A DNA stretch of 64,000 nucleotides, taken from positions 136,961,990 through 137,025,989 of the forward strand of contig CP136067.1 of assembly GCA_032622095.1 (NCBI GenBank). The letters are read 5' to 3'. Position numbers and translations under genes: made by a program. Below, in pieces: positions 1 to 12,086 of this stretch (positions are counted from its first letter, which is position 1; each line of letters starts with the position of its first letter). Under the pieces are notes generated by a model, which saw only the letters and a list, made by a program, of their open reading frames with translations, had not been told where the DNA came from and searched no databases. This stretch comes from Siphonodentalium dalli (Eukaryota > Mollusca > Scaphopoda > Gadilida > Siphonodentaliidae).

Positions 1-44
1 GCGGCCATTTTGAGCCAAAGTGACAATGTTGGTACCATTGAGTT

Positions 45-430
45 CGAATATCAATAAGATATAGAATCCATGACTTACACTGCACAGTTCTTCCCACTTC
101 TTGATGAAATATGACTAGAATCCCAATGGGGATCTTTTGTGAAATGTTATACCGCGTTTTGTAAAATCGAATTTTTGAGTGATCGGAAGGGGTGTGGGCC
201 CCACGAACAGCATATTTCATTGCTCCAATGGTCAGTTAACATGCTAAATACAAAATAAAGTCACAGTTCTCAACCAGTTTCAAACCACAGAAACTTATCT
301 TAAAGATATTAGTCAAAAACGTAAACATTCCACTTCCGGTCGCAATTTTGGCGACCATCTTGGGCGGGGAGTTCCAATTTTGGCACATAAAGGTGGCGTT
401 ATGTCTTAGCTTCACAAAAATGAATACATG
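45..430 (-). repeat. Interspersed repeat, minus-strand copy of the 8-kb family
   Basis: Read on the minus strand, this stretch carries the same ordered words as 8009-8430 and 9281-9668, including an 'AATGAAATATGC' block next to a 'TTGGAGCAATG' block and the GGAAGTGG / TTGGAACTC segment. It is more diverged than the other copies. No protein is encoded. Confidence 0.5.
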
Positions 431-479
431 TGTATACATATGACAAGACGTTCTCACTATAATTGCATCAAGCTGACTT

Positions 480-957
480 ATAGGAAAATGGCAGCCATCT
501 TGGACGCCATCTTGAATTACAAAAAATGCTCAGAGCGGATTTTAGCGGATTTTGGATATGTTATAGAGGAGAACTTCCTCTTCAAAATGGTATAATAACC
601 AACTTAGTCCAAATTTTTTCTAGGTCAAACCTTTTATCGACCAGACTACTTGGAGAATCCTTCGATTGGCCACTTTGGTCAGAATGTTAGAGAAAAAAAA
701 ACTGAATTTGAACACAAATGGGGTTTTTATATCACTATTTCGTAGGTATTTGACACATATTTTAGGTCGGACATGATTCTTTAGGTGGTATTTTGCTCTG
801 AACTTTCTGAAAGAAATCAGGTCCAGTTTACTTTTTATACGAAAACGTTGTACCTTTTTAACAATTTACTAGCAAGTTGAGGTCAACGCGGTATAACACT
901 ATATTGCGTCAGTATATATGCCTATCTAAAACCACGTGGTAAAATAAACATGACGGG
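480..957. other. Unassigned stretch
   Basis: Nothing beyond short 'ATGGCAGCCATCTTGGA' type words shared with other interspersed repeats in the window. I see no convincing ORF, RNA gene or repeat boundary. Confidence 0.5.
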
Positions 958-1575
958 CAGGCACGTATAGCTAGGGGGTCTCCGTTGGGGGGGGGGGGGG
1001 GGCTAATAAATTTGCGTAATTCAATTTGCAACCCGATTGGCTGTTCCTTCATATGCCTGGATGATAGCCTAATCTGAATGGATCAGTAGACTTGTGATCA
1101 TGCACTGGGCGGACCATGGTTCTGCCAGTAGAAGAAAAGTTAGAGATCTGAACCTGAAAATCCGATCATAGTTTGGCACGGTGGGAGAAAAGTTTTGAAA
1201 TCTGAACATGAAAATCGCAAAACCTATAGCATCTAGACTGGCCTCAAGCTTTCCAAGTGTTGGAAATTTCCAACCTGACACGCCCCACGAAGGTTGGAAA
1301 ATTTCCAACTGATGACCATTTAAGTTCATTATTTTGAACAAAAGCATAGGAAAATAATTAGCAGTTATTTGGCTGGCCACGGGGGTCATGAGGGACCAGG
1401 ACACAAGCTTCCCGACTGATGGCCATTTCAGTCAGAATGTTGGACCAAAAGTAGGAAAATATGCAAATGTTGGTCTAAAAACAACAAATTCCCCAATAAT
1501 TCATTGTTGGAAAATCAAATTACAAGAACAATTTCAACCCATCGGCCATCGTTGATGTGAAATTTGCACACGTCC
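958..1575. repeat. Interspersed repeat, CAGGGACGTGGC family, copy 1
   Basis: This copy begins CAGGCACGTATAGCTAG, followed by GGTCTCC and a G homopolymer near 987. It then contains paired TTGGAAATTTCCAAC-type words separated by segments such as GATGACCATTT. The same order of words recurs at 19.9-21.0 kb, 25.2-25.6 kb and partly at 51.8-52.0 kb. No coding capacity is visible. The copy is degraded and its right edge is an estimate. Confidence 0.5.
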
Positions 1576-3175
1576 ATGCATTGTAGCGGGTATATCCAAA
1601 CGGAATAAATATTTATTTAGTGCGTCTACTCACATTTAATTTGAAACAAACGTCGCACTTTCGTCGACTCGAATTCAAATACCACCAAATTACGTCACGT
1701 TCGTTGGTGTTTTCCAGTTTAAATTGGAATTCCATCATTAGCATATCATCACCCCACGCGTGTACGTGGTACGGCCAAAGCCGAGGAAATGGGAAAGTCA
1801 TTTTCACGGATATGATATGGGGATATGTTTGTTTCTCATTGTAAAACAGACATCGAGCATCGTATGTGTATGACCACACGAAGCAGAAGTATTTATCCAC
1901 CAGTTGTCAATCAGTTTTCCTAGATCAGACCATTAATTTTATTTTGGCGAATTTTTTCAATGCTGTTTTTGCTTTTGCTCAATCCATTCACTAGTATAGT
2001 TCCTGGACTTCCACGCTTCCAAAACAAATGCCGGTATATAGCTGAATCTGTTAATGAAGCATAGGATTTGACAGAATTTTAAAAATCCATGTCGTTCTCA
2101 ATATCCGCGCGATATGAAGGGACCACTGTCGGTCCAGAAAGATCCGAAAGGCACAGATGAAGATCCGACCAAACGCCGAGTTTCTGTGCAGTAAACATCC
2201 GTATTACTTAAGGAGTTCTGATGAGTTTTCGAGTGTTTATGTGTATCAGCGACTGATCAATTGGACTGCGAATGACATCGGAAATATGAATCCATAAGAT
2301 ATTCGAAATATTGTGTTCATATATATTATGAATATGTTTCAATTGAAATTAATAGAACATCCATCTCAGCATTCAGATTTGCGATCTCAAGAACGTGAAT
2401 GAATGATAACGCGATGCCTTGATCACACGCGCGTGAATGCTGCCGTTCGCATGCATGCAGCTAATCGGATATTCGTTTAGTATTAACATGCTTGGAGTTT
2501 GTATATATACCACACATGCCGGACGACACGGCGTATCATGCAACGATTTGTTCTAATCATGTTCATTGTACAGACTTTATGACTCGTTGCCACTCGAGTA
2601 GACCGTTACGCGACAATGAAACCGAAAGAATATTCATATATCGTATTGCTCCAAATTATGCAATTCTGGCTTTTTAAAGAGTCATCAGATAAAATTGTAA
2701 CGATTCTATGTTAACACACTAAACATCCGAACATATATCATCACAATGTGCTATGTGTGGCACACGTGTGTGCCTTCTTATCTGGATATCGATGGGCCTC
2801 TGTATTGTGTCTATGTAGCACATGTAGTCAGCTTACCAACCAACAACACCATGTTTAAACAAAATCAAACCAGACCATGCAGTTTTGATAAATAGCGTAT
2901 CTTCCTCAGATGAAAGACAAATAAATTTATGATGCATGACACGTTATACTCGTCATCGGGTATCGTGAATGTTTGCACGAGTTGAGCTATAATCACAACA
3001 ATTATCTCTGTCTGTGAACAAAGCAAAAACAGCCAGTCCGCATAAAATCACCGGGCGCTGAAGGCTTAATTAAAGTATAATTAATCCCTTGATCGGTCAA
3101 TTCATCCGGTCCATTATGTGTTGCGCGGATATTTTGTGGCATCTCGAAATTGTGCCTATAGAGGAAGCGTTAGGG

Positions 3176-3405
3176 AAAGCCAGATGCGACTTGTGCGGAA
3201 AATATTTTTCTACAAATTACAACCTAAAGCGGCATCTTAAAATACATGTTGGTGACGAATCCCCGAAATGTTCGGCGTTCGACAGAAGAAGAATTAACGA
3301 GCCACAATCGCTCCAAGCATGCATATCACAGTCTCTGTTCGGAGTGAGGACACACATTTAGGAGAAAGCGTGATTTGAATACACATGTCAGACGGAAATA
3401 TTGTT
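3176..3405 (+). pseudogene. Broken C2H2 zinc-finger cluster
   Basis: One intact C2H2 finger is readable at about 3184-3258: Cys-x2-Cys (CDLCGKYF), then NLKRHLKIH giving the His pair, followed by a linker-like VGDESPKC. The next repeat keeps its first Cys, but its second zinc-ligand position reads Phe and the first His is missing. A third repeat is in another frame at 3336-3395: Cys-Ser-Glu followed by TGA where the second Cys should be, then HTFRRKRDLNTHVR. This mix of a frameshift, a stop at a zinc ligand and lost ligands indicates a decayed gene fragment. C2H2 fingers normally bind DNA. The fragment sits in the loop of a foldback element, which suggests capture. The parent gene cannot be named. 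Confidence 0.7.
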
Positions 3406-4449
3406 CTAAAAAGACCCCTTATTGCATCATCATTGCTTCGGGTAGTACTTCCCTGACAATACCAAGTACCATAAGTACCAATATATTTCAACATGTGCAT
3501 AGAATTGAAATTGAAACCAACAACTCGTGATACAGTCGAAATAAACAAGGCCACGTGTTGCAAAGGTTGATTAATTGAACAGTGCGTGCATACATATATA
3601 CTGGCCTATCAACCTCGACGAATTTATGACGTTATTTGATTAAACGATAATTAGATTGTTTTGAGTGACAACGTGTCACAGCGACTGTATGACTTTGTTG
3701 TCGGAAATAATATCAAACTTTTGCGGTCGTTTTAATTGTACTGTCTACTTTGGCGACTCTCTTATGAAATAACTCGTGGCATTATGAGAAATAAATATTC
3801 CTATTAAGCCTATGCAGTTATCAGTTACCATATAACACGCTGGGCGTTGTAGAATTTGTTTTCAAACTGTTCGGTTATATCTGCAGACCATTAATCGAAA
3901 CAAGAATCAATTCTGACCTCGTTAAACTAAGAATAATAACGTTAACATATTGAATCTACCAAAACAACAACAACACATGTATATACGATGAACCCATGTA
4001 ATAGTTCCCAAAATGGTGGAGATTTATGCACAATTTCATTTAGATTGTTGTGTACAAATCTTAGCGATATTACGTTTTTTTCAAAATAGGTGAAAAAGAA
4101 TAATTCTAGAACTTAACAAGCCGAAAACTAAATCTGCAAACAATACGAATTGATACAAACTCCAAGTATGTTAATACTAAACGAATATCCGATTAGCTGC
4201 ATGCATGCGAACGGCAGCATTCACGTGCGTGTGATCAAGGCATCGCGTTATCATTCATTCACGTTCTTGAGATCGCAAATCTGAATGCTGAGATGGATGT
4301 TCTATTAATTTCAATTGAAACATATTCATAATATATATGCACACAATATTTCGAATATCTTATGGATTCATATTTCCGATGTCATTCGCAGTCCAATTGA
4401 TCAGTCTCAGATAAACAAACACACTCTAAAACTCATCAGAACTCCTTAA

Positions 4450-4942
4450 AGGTACGGTTGGCCTTGGCGTTGGGTATCTTGTGAAAATATTTCCACCCAT
4501 CAAAAACCGCCACAAACAGAAAGAACATCAAAATGTAGACAGACTTTGTCCGTATACAAATAAGAAATATCGCATAAACAGTATGTTATTGTCATTTGTT
4601 TGACCGTTGTTATGTAAACAAAAGAATAAAAAGTTACTTTTCTGGTGTTTGTTTATATTATGATGGTAAACATAAAGAGCTTCTTTGTTGCTGAATTCCT
4701 GATATGGAACTATTAAAGAGCGTTTATATCATTTGTGTGTGATTAGCCAGTGACACTGTGCTGTCTTCTGTAACACAATCAGGCTCTTGCTTATGTAAAA
4801 TATAGTAAGTCTTTATGATAGCATGCTGTTTAAGCGATGGTCATGGTATATATGAACGAAACTGTATGGGTTTTAATGTTTGTCTGTTTACGGTGTTTGG
4901 AACAAATATGAATATTTTCGACAACTAAGGCCAACCGTGCCT
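4450..4942. mobile_element. TTAA-target MITE, family 1, copy 1
   Basis: This 493-bp non-coding element is flanked by TTAA at 4446-4449 and 4943-4946. Its terminal inverted repeats are AGGTACGGTTGGCCTT on the left and the complement of AGGCACGGTTGGCCTT on the right (15 of 16 match). The empty site is visible: the left foldback arm at about 2208-2214 reads straight through TTAA without the insert. TTAA duplication is characteristic of piggyBac-like and Kolobok-like transposases. None is encoded here, so it depends on an autonomous relative. A second copy lies at 17222-17709. Confidence 0.85.
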
Positions 4943-5648
4943 TTAAGTAATACGCATATTTACTGCACAGAAACTCGGCGTTTGGTCGGATCTTCATCTG
5001 TGCCTTTCGGATCTTTCTGGACCGACAGTGGTCCCTTCATATCGCGCGGATATTGAGAACGACACGGATTTTTAAAATTCTGTCAAATCCTATGCTTCAT
5101 TGACAGATTCAAATATATATCGGCATTTGTTTTGGAAGCGTGGAAGTCCAGGAACTATACTAGTGAATGGATGTTCTCGAAAATTTGAGTGAGCAAAAGC
5201 AAAAACAGCATTGAAAAAATTCGCCAAAAAAAATTAATTGTCTGATCTGGGAAAACTGATTGACAACTGGTGGATAAATACTTCTGCTTCGTGTGGTCAT
5301 ACACATACGATGCTCGATGTCTGTTTTACAATGAGAAACAAACATATCCCCATGTCATATACGAGAAAATGACTTTCCCATTTCCTCGGCTTTGGTCGTA
5401 TCCTCGTCTTTGGCCGTACCACGTACACGGGGGTGATCATTATGTAGCTCGTTTGCATTTCTCCGATATAAATTCGAGTCGATGGTGATGCGACGTTTGT
5501 TTCAAACACGGATCTCAGACGCATCAGCAATTAGATTCGTGTTGCCAACACGCATGCTTCGTCGGTAGTGCGTCTACTCGTAGTAAGGGTCTATTCATAT
5601 TACACACGCGCGTGCGATTAATCGCCGCGTTTTTAAGGTGCGTGTTAA

Positions 5649-6040
5649 CCCTTTACCCAACAGAACGGCCATGTGCCAATGCATTCTCTTATATATGCGA
5701 GTCGACCATAGGTCGCCTCGCATATATAAGAGAATGCATTGGCTTAACACATTAAAAATTATAAAATTGTTAAAGAATGTAAGAAAAAATGGTAAAAAGT
5801 GTTAAAAAAAGATTTTTTTTAGGCCAATGCATTCTCTTATATATGCGAGGCGACCTATGGTCGACTCGCATATATAAGAGAATGCATTGGCACAGGGCAT
5901 AACTGTAACTATCACAATGTGGTCAAGGAGCCGGTTCCAATGATATCCATATTTGTATGGTTTTATTGAGACAGACCGAAGATATTTTAGGCTGTTGAAG
6001 CTTTATTTGGCCGATTTTGGCCGGTTTGTTGGGTAAAGGG
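5649..6040. mobile_element. TTAA-target element made of two hairpins
   Basis: This 392-bp element is flanked by TTAA at 5645-5648 and 6041-6044. Its terminal inverted repeats are CCCTTTACCCAAC and the exact complement. Terminal CCC next to TTAA fits piggyBac-type MITEs. Inside are two near-perfect 69-nt hairpins (5675-5743 and 5823-5891), each built from CCAATGCATTCTCTTATAT and its complement. They are inverted relative to each other, with the loop reading GTCGACC..GGTCGCC in one and the reverse in the other. No ORF is present. A decayed remnant (AAGAGAATGCACTGG ... AAAGGGTTAA) lies at about 19835-19880. Confidence 0.8.
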
Positions 6041-6617
6041 TTAACATAACGCAGATCTGTTCGTGACCAATTATCACATTCCTCAAACAACCACGTCCTA
6101 TTCGTGATCAATCATCTTCTGCAATCAACCTCGTCATCGAGATAGCCGTTACAGAGAATTGCATGGTTCACTCGGCCAGCATATACTTTCCGGGTGCAGT
6201 CATTCTCACAACTGATGGGCGACAAAATAATAAATGAAGTAGGCCTTTGGAAAGGAAATTGCTTGGAACGAAGTTTCCAACGTATGGCTGGCATCAGTGG
6301 TGATTTTTGTAGAATTCAATCGAATTATATTACCTGTCAGTCTCGCGCAAAACTGTTTGGAATGTCCATCTTCACCACTCCCTAACTGCATGGAACCCGA
6401 AATTCCACAATGCGTTAATCTTTATTCACCCCACTCCCTTGCATGGGTTGACATTTTTCGCTTGGGGTATATTTGAAACCACTTTAAATGCTATTCACCC
6501 AATCCCCTTATATATATGTTGCCATTTTCCTGTAACTGGTACCAACAATGTCCAACTGTTGGAAATATTAAGATCCTGCAATCCATATGGTCGGAATATT
6601 TACAACTGATTTTCAGT

Positions 6618-6755
6618 TTTCATTCTGGGAGTCAAAACGGGGTAATCTTTCCATGATTTCAGCTGTTTTCTATTTTATGGCATATATTGTTATTCGAACC
6701 GTATATCAAGGCACTATAAATTAAATAATCAATGACTTGAAAATTAAGTGGGCCT
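6618..6755. mobile_element. TTAA-target MITE, family 2, partial copy
   Basis: The right end matches the full element at 47958-48436. It includes TTTTATGGCATA and the terminal GAAAATTAAGTGGGCCT, followed directly by TTAA at 6756-6759. I could not locate a left terminus, so the copy is truncated or rearranged. It is non-coding. Confidence 0.65.
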
Positions 6756-6779
6756 TTAAACAACTGGGCGTTTTTACAC

Positions 6780-8005
6780 ACAAGAAGTATGAGATTGTAT
6801 GAAAAATAGTGTAGCATATATTCTCGTAGCTGCCAAAATACTATGTAATATGTCATATCCTATTTGATTGCTCTCGTTGTGTTTTCTGTCGCCTCCGCTA
6901 TTATTTCGTGTTACTAAATTGTCCAACATTTCATATACGGCCATTACACTCATTGGCAATGGTGACCATGCAACGACCAGTAATAGCCCCATAGCATAAT
7001 TGTATGTAATTTAACCACATGCTTTACATCTAGGGTACTACTACTACTACTACTACTACTACACAATTTAATTTATTACCAGAATTGAACAGTACCTTAC
7101 TTTCGCGGTTTGCTTGGTCTTCAAGTCGACTCAGTTTATAGCGAAATTCCAGCACATTATGCCTGCACATTGCCTATATGGACGGTTCAGACCTAATGTG
7201 CTGAACTCCTTTTGTAAATTTCGATGTAAGCCGGTTGTCTCGTTTGATATCCTCTATTTATTCAATCGATTCTGAACAAGTTCGTGGCAACTCATCACTT
7301 AATTGTGTTGTGTGTACACTCATCACTAATTAAAAATCTACGATTTACAAGGATTTTTTTTTTTTTAAAGCAGGGTTCAATATATATACTTTATTCAATA
7401 AACATAACATTAGTAACAATACTTTTGGTCCAAGCAGAGTAAAAGCATGAAAACAGATAATGTAAGTGGAATACACCAGTAAACACATCGTGGAAAATCC
7501 TCCGACTGACGACTTTTTGTAACAAACAGATATGGCCTTTTCATTGATGACGTCACCAGAGGTCAAATGGTCACGCAACGGCGATGAAAACACAAATATA
7601 ATAGTCTGTGATCTGATAAGGTACCCTTTCACCCCGACCACAGGACTTCACTTCACCGCACTCATTTTCTTCCTTATTATGTCCTCAACTTTTAAAGCAA
7701 TGTTAACATGAAAAAAGTGGCCGTGTACACACGAGACAAGATGGTGTCCAACGTGGCCACGCTTTTAAGACGATCGAGGCACCAATATGATCATACGTTA
7801 GCGTAATTAACGAACAACAGTTAAACACACGCATAAGCTAGGATATATCTGTGTCTTTTTAATCCTATAAAATAACTTCATAGATGCGTTTTTCCCAGCA
7901 AATAATACTAACTTAGGCCCTATATTGTGGTGTGATTATGATATATCACACTCCAGACATGCACAAGGGTTCATCGACAGAGTGGGTCCTATAGCAATTT
8001 CGTCA
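6780..8005. other. Unassigned stretch
   Basis: Apart from the ACT microsatellite near 7.04 kb, I see no repeat with recognisable ends, no RNA gene and no ORF that exceeds chance expectation. Confidence 0.5.
7036..7062. repeat. (ACT)n microsatellite
   Basis: About nine consecutive ACT/CTA triplets. No association with a gene is visible. Confidence 0.9.
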
Positions 8006-8008
8006 AAT

Positions 8009-8430
8009 TAGATAATAATTGGTGACGTCACAAAATCAGATATAGTCTATATACGACCCAAAGCGTCCCGCTTTGGTTCGTTATAAGTCAGTTTGATGCA
8101 AATTATTAAGAGAAAATCTTGACAAATGTATACTAATGTATATATTATTGTGAAGCTAAGACATAATTCAAAATTGGAACTCCACGTCCAAGATGGCCAC
8201 CAAAATGGCCACCGGAAGTGGAAGATATAACTATTTTCACTATTATTTTCTATAATAGTTTCTGCTGTTTGGAACTGGTTGAGAATTTCGACTTTTTTAA
8301 TTTTACATGTTAACTGATCATTGGAGCAATGAAATATGCCATTATGTGGGTACCAGCCCCTTGCGATCCCTCAAAAATTTGTATATGCAGAACGCGCTAT
8401 AGATTTCACCAAAAATCACCTTTGGGATTA
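8009..8430 (+). repeat. Interspersed repeat, copy with 9281-9668
   Basis: This copy starts near ATTAGATAATAATTGG and ends near CACCTTTGGGAT. It contains the pair AAGATGGCCACC / AAAATGGCCACC and GGAAGTGGAAG. It is nearly identical to 9281-9668, which lacks an internal segment of about 40 bp. More diverged relatives occur at 45-430 (inverted) and about 27230-27470. It is non-coding, and I saw no inverted termini, so its class is unknown. Confidence 0.75.
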
Positions 8431-9280
8431 GGTCAATCATATCATTTATCAAGGCATGTGATAAATCAGAGATTCACAATGCAAACAGACTTCGAGCTCA
8501 CCGACTCAGACTTAAAACCTAAATAAAAAACTTTTAAAAGCCGTTCCTTTTGTACAAATTATTATAGAATATAAACTACCAACATCAAACTGAAAGTATT
8601 CAAAAGTCAAGACTGTTGGTTGTTGTCTATAGGGGAGTATTTTACTGTAATTAACCATTATATTATTGACGCTGTTTGCGCAATCCGATTGAGATGTGTA
8701 CTATACGAAGAAGCTTGTCGATTTCATCATGTTCATTTCGTTCATAAAATATCATCATGTCGATTTCAACGAACAACGTCATCGTGTAACTTTCACCATC
8801 GACCGAATTTGCAATAACCTGAAAATATCTTCTGCTTTGTTCATAAGTATGTGTTTCTTGTCGATTCATGAAACTAGAAGGATATCTGAGGATTATCAGA
8901 TTCACGTATGTACTAAGTAATATTAGAATAATTTAATCGCGATATAATAACGTTTGCTTGCATCACGAATTTCGATTTTGTTTCCAGTATTGTCTCCAGC
9001 ACAGCCAGATTGATTGAGATTTTCCCATTGCGCGCGACATTTATATTTTAAGCCACTCCAATGCAAATATTTGACAGTCCATAATATGTTATAAATATGT
9101 TCTCAATAAAATGTAAACCGCGGCTACGAATGAACTTCACTGTGCATAATTCCGATAGTAACTCCCCTCATTTTGGAACGCCGCCCATTGAATTTATTTC
9201 AGATTACGACATTAATGAATTAAGCCCACCGATCTACTGTGAGATAAAAGTGCTCGCAAACATTCAAAACAGCAGTGTCG

Positions 9281-9668
9281 TATTAGATAATAATTGGTGA
9301 CGTCTCAAAATCAGATATAGTCTATATACGACCCAAAGCGTCCCGCTTTGGTTCGTTATAAGTCAGTTTGATGCAAATTATTAAGAGAAAATCTTGAAGA
9401 CATAATTCAAAAATGGAACTCCACGTCCAAGATGGCCACCAAAATGGCCACCGGAAGTGGAAGATATAACTATTTTCACTATTATCTTCTATAATAGTTT
9501 CTGCTGTTTGGAACTGGTTTGAGAATTTCAACTGTTTTAATTTTACATGTTAACTGATCATTGGAGCAATGAAATATGCCATTATGTGGGTACCAGCCCC
9601 TTCCAATCCCTCAAAAATTTGTATATGCAGAACGCGCTATAGATTTCACCAAAAATCACCTTTGGGAT
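9281..9668 (+). repeat. Interspersed repeat, second copy of the 8-kb family
   Basis: Same order and near-identical sequence to 8009-8430. There is a deletion of about 40 bp after AGAAAATCTTGA and a few substitutions, for example GACGTCTC for GACGTCAC. The close identity and same orientation, about 1.27 kb apart, imply recent duplication or gene conversion. Confidence 0.75.
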
Positions 9669-9669
9669 T

Positions 9670-12080
9670 CTAGTCATATTTTAACAAGAAATGAGCAGAA
9701 CTGTGCAAAATAAGTGAGGCATACCATTACTTGTATTGTCACCTTAGCTCAAAATGACCGCCAAAATGGCAGCTAAATTATGGAAAATTGTTGATATTGC
9801 CCCAGCGTGACCTGCAATCGGTTACGAGTTGTGATTGGTGAATAAAATCTACTAATATGCCTTCTATACATTGAATACTAACATTGGTGATGCACCTTGT
9901 TTAATAGTTACTACTGTAACTACTGATATTACTAGATATATTGGATTTTTCTCACAAACCTTTACATAAAAAATTCACTTTTCATTAAACTATTTGTTTT
10001 ATAGTAAAATGGAAATATCTTTGGTAGCAAAGGTACGTATTTATTGTTTTGGTCTGTCTTAAATGTGTCACAATGGTGTGTTTTTGGACTAAATTACTTA
10101 AGATGGCTTGCAAAATGACAACCAAATTAGGTAAAAAGTTTAGTTTTAACATATATCCCGAACATTATTATCTGCTGTTCAGAAAGGGCATCAAATTGTG
10201 ACTCACTTGGTTTTCATTATCATATGTCGACTTTTGAAAGTGGTAGTCTTGCCAATTTTAGCTTTTCGTCAGGCACCAAAAGACAATCAATGATAACAAG
10301 TATATATGCTTCCGCTGTTCAGTAGCGCTAAATATTAAATAGCGTTCACAATAACATACTTGAAAGATGCATACTCCTAATTAACGCTCTCAAATTGCTA
10401 TTTCCTTGGCTTCGGGGGTAAACATAATTTGAATCGAGTCGAGGAACCCACCCATCAAAGCTCAGAGTGATCACATATCGATTTTTTAAATCTATTATTT
10501 TTCACCACCGATAATTGTAGTGGCCCAGTAAAAAGTTAACGATAAGACGGTCTTGGACCAAATTGCGAATGAAGATGGACAACTCTAAAATTATAGTGGC
10601 TTTTTTGTGTCAGATATTTGACAAACCGGCAAAATTTCGTTGAACAAAATGTTGATAAATAACAGGTTTTGGGCAATTTTATACTATAGTTGACTGTGGT
10701 TAGCATTATTTTTGGGCAATATTCTGATAACTGAAGCGGAATTTAAAAAAAAACATTTATGGTTGATGATATGGGGACCATCGAATCGGATTGAGTACCT
10801 TTAATATGCGTATTGTGATCGCATTATAGCGGACGCATTTGTGGACTTCATGATGCACAATTATGCATGTGTTACGAATGGTGTAGATTATATAGAGACT
10901 AATCACTTGATTGAACTATAGAGGCGTAAATTGCCGTATACACCAATTACCTGCACCCTTACTACGTTCTTTTCTTTTTTGCCTTGGCAGATGGCAAAAT
11001 GCATTTTAGATTATTTTTGGATGGAAAAGATCTAAAATTGACTTAAAATTCGAGTCAGCAGGTACAGTGTGTAATATCTTTACTTTAATGTTCGAGTCTG
11101 TAGATCGAAACCTATATATTAAACAATGTTTTAGCACTCCATCAACGGCCATTTGCAATTTGGCACATTCTGACAAATCCAACATACGGATTCCGAAAGT
11201 TAAGTATTTACGCTAACCAAAAATGTAGGTCTCATAAATTCCCTCTCGGGTCAGTTGGTTGACATCCAGCGGGTGCATGCTGGGCAAATTTAGCTCAATT
11301 ATGATGGGACTTCCGCTCAAAATGTCACGATCAACACAGACTGTCTATCATGTAATTGGCACCCTACCGCCAGTGCGTGGTACAACCCTGTCGGTATCTC
11401 ATACTGGCAATTTCAGTTCCCATTTAATCAGCATGAGCAATTAACTTGTATCCGTAATCAGCAAAGTCGACGAAGAATTCAGAACGGCTCTCCGTCACCT
11501 GTGCGCTGTGGTGGATCTGTGTATAGTGGCTCACTGGTCGGTAAAAAGCTTTCACCATCGCTCCCTATTAGCGTAAGACTTTTACCATAAACAAGTTGTT
11601 TTCGATAAAGCTGTCTTTTTCTATGTTAACACCGATTATAGTAACAACGAATGAAACAATCCTGGATGCAATAAATATATAGATTATGACAAACGTGTAC
11701 TCTTTGAAAATTCTGACGCGAAATGCGGGCTTGTCCTAAATATTATAAAATTTAAACAAGTTCCGCATATGCAATGCATGCAAGTTTGATTGTTGGCGAA
11801 GTTCGACATTAAAGCTCTCCAACTGCTATGAAATTTACGCGATATATTTGGACCAAGTGTTCGAAAATTGAACTTCCGTCGATGTACTCGGCTGTATTTT
11901 TGGCACGCTTAAAGCACTCTTCAAACTTGTTATGAGATGCTCATAGCGAACACTGACATGCGCTATAGGTATAACCGGTGCATACAATTGGATAATCCCA
12001 TGCAGCTAAATCCATGAGTAGACCTAGATTAGGCAATCAATTGGTATCAATTCCCAAATGCAATCAATGCCCCGTGATTA
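9670..12080. other. Unassigned stretch
   Basis: AT-rich sequence with no recognisable element ends. Open frames of 60-110 codons occur, for example a plus-strand frame at about 11271-11591, but frames of that size are expected by chance here and I do not call them. Confidence 0.5.
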
Positions 12081-12086
12081 ATTCCA

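Larger units (their letters stand above)
1615..5530. mobile_element. Large foldback element with about 0.9-kb inverted arms
   Basis: The left arm (about 1615-2505) and right arm (about 4162-5530) are inverted copies of each other. Examples are GCATGCATGCAGCTAATCGG at about 2451 against its complement at about 4190, and the outer GAAACAAACGTCGCA word at about 1645 against its complement near 5495. The right arm is longer only because it carries a 493-bp MITE (4450-4942). The loop (about 2506-4161) is single-copy here and contains a broken C2H2 zinc-finger cluster. Small ORFs inside the arms are mirror images of each other and I do not treat them as genes. I found no clear target duplication, and no transposase is present, so the element must be non-autonomous if mobile. 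Confidence 0.8.

Noticed and set aside
1613..1900. Minus-strand 95-codon frame and its mirror at 5270-5488
   Set aside because: They are the two inverted arms of one foldback element read in the same sense; no domain and no independent support.
11271..11591. Plus-strand open frame with a Cys-Ser-Cys-Asn-Trp-like segment
   Set aside because: Looks protein-like by eye, but frames of about 100 codons are expected many times by chance in this window and no splice or homology support was found.
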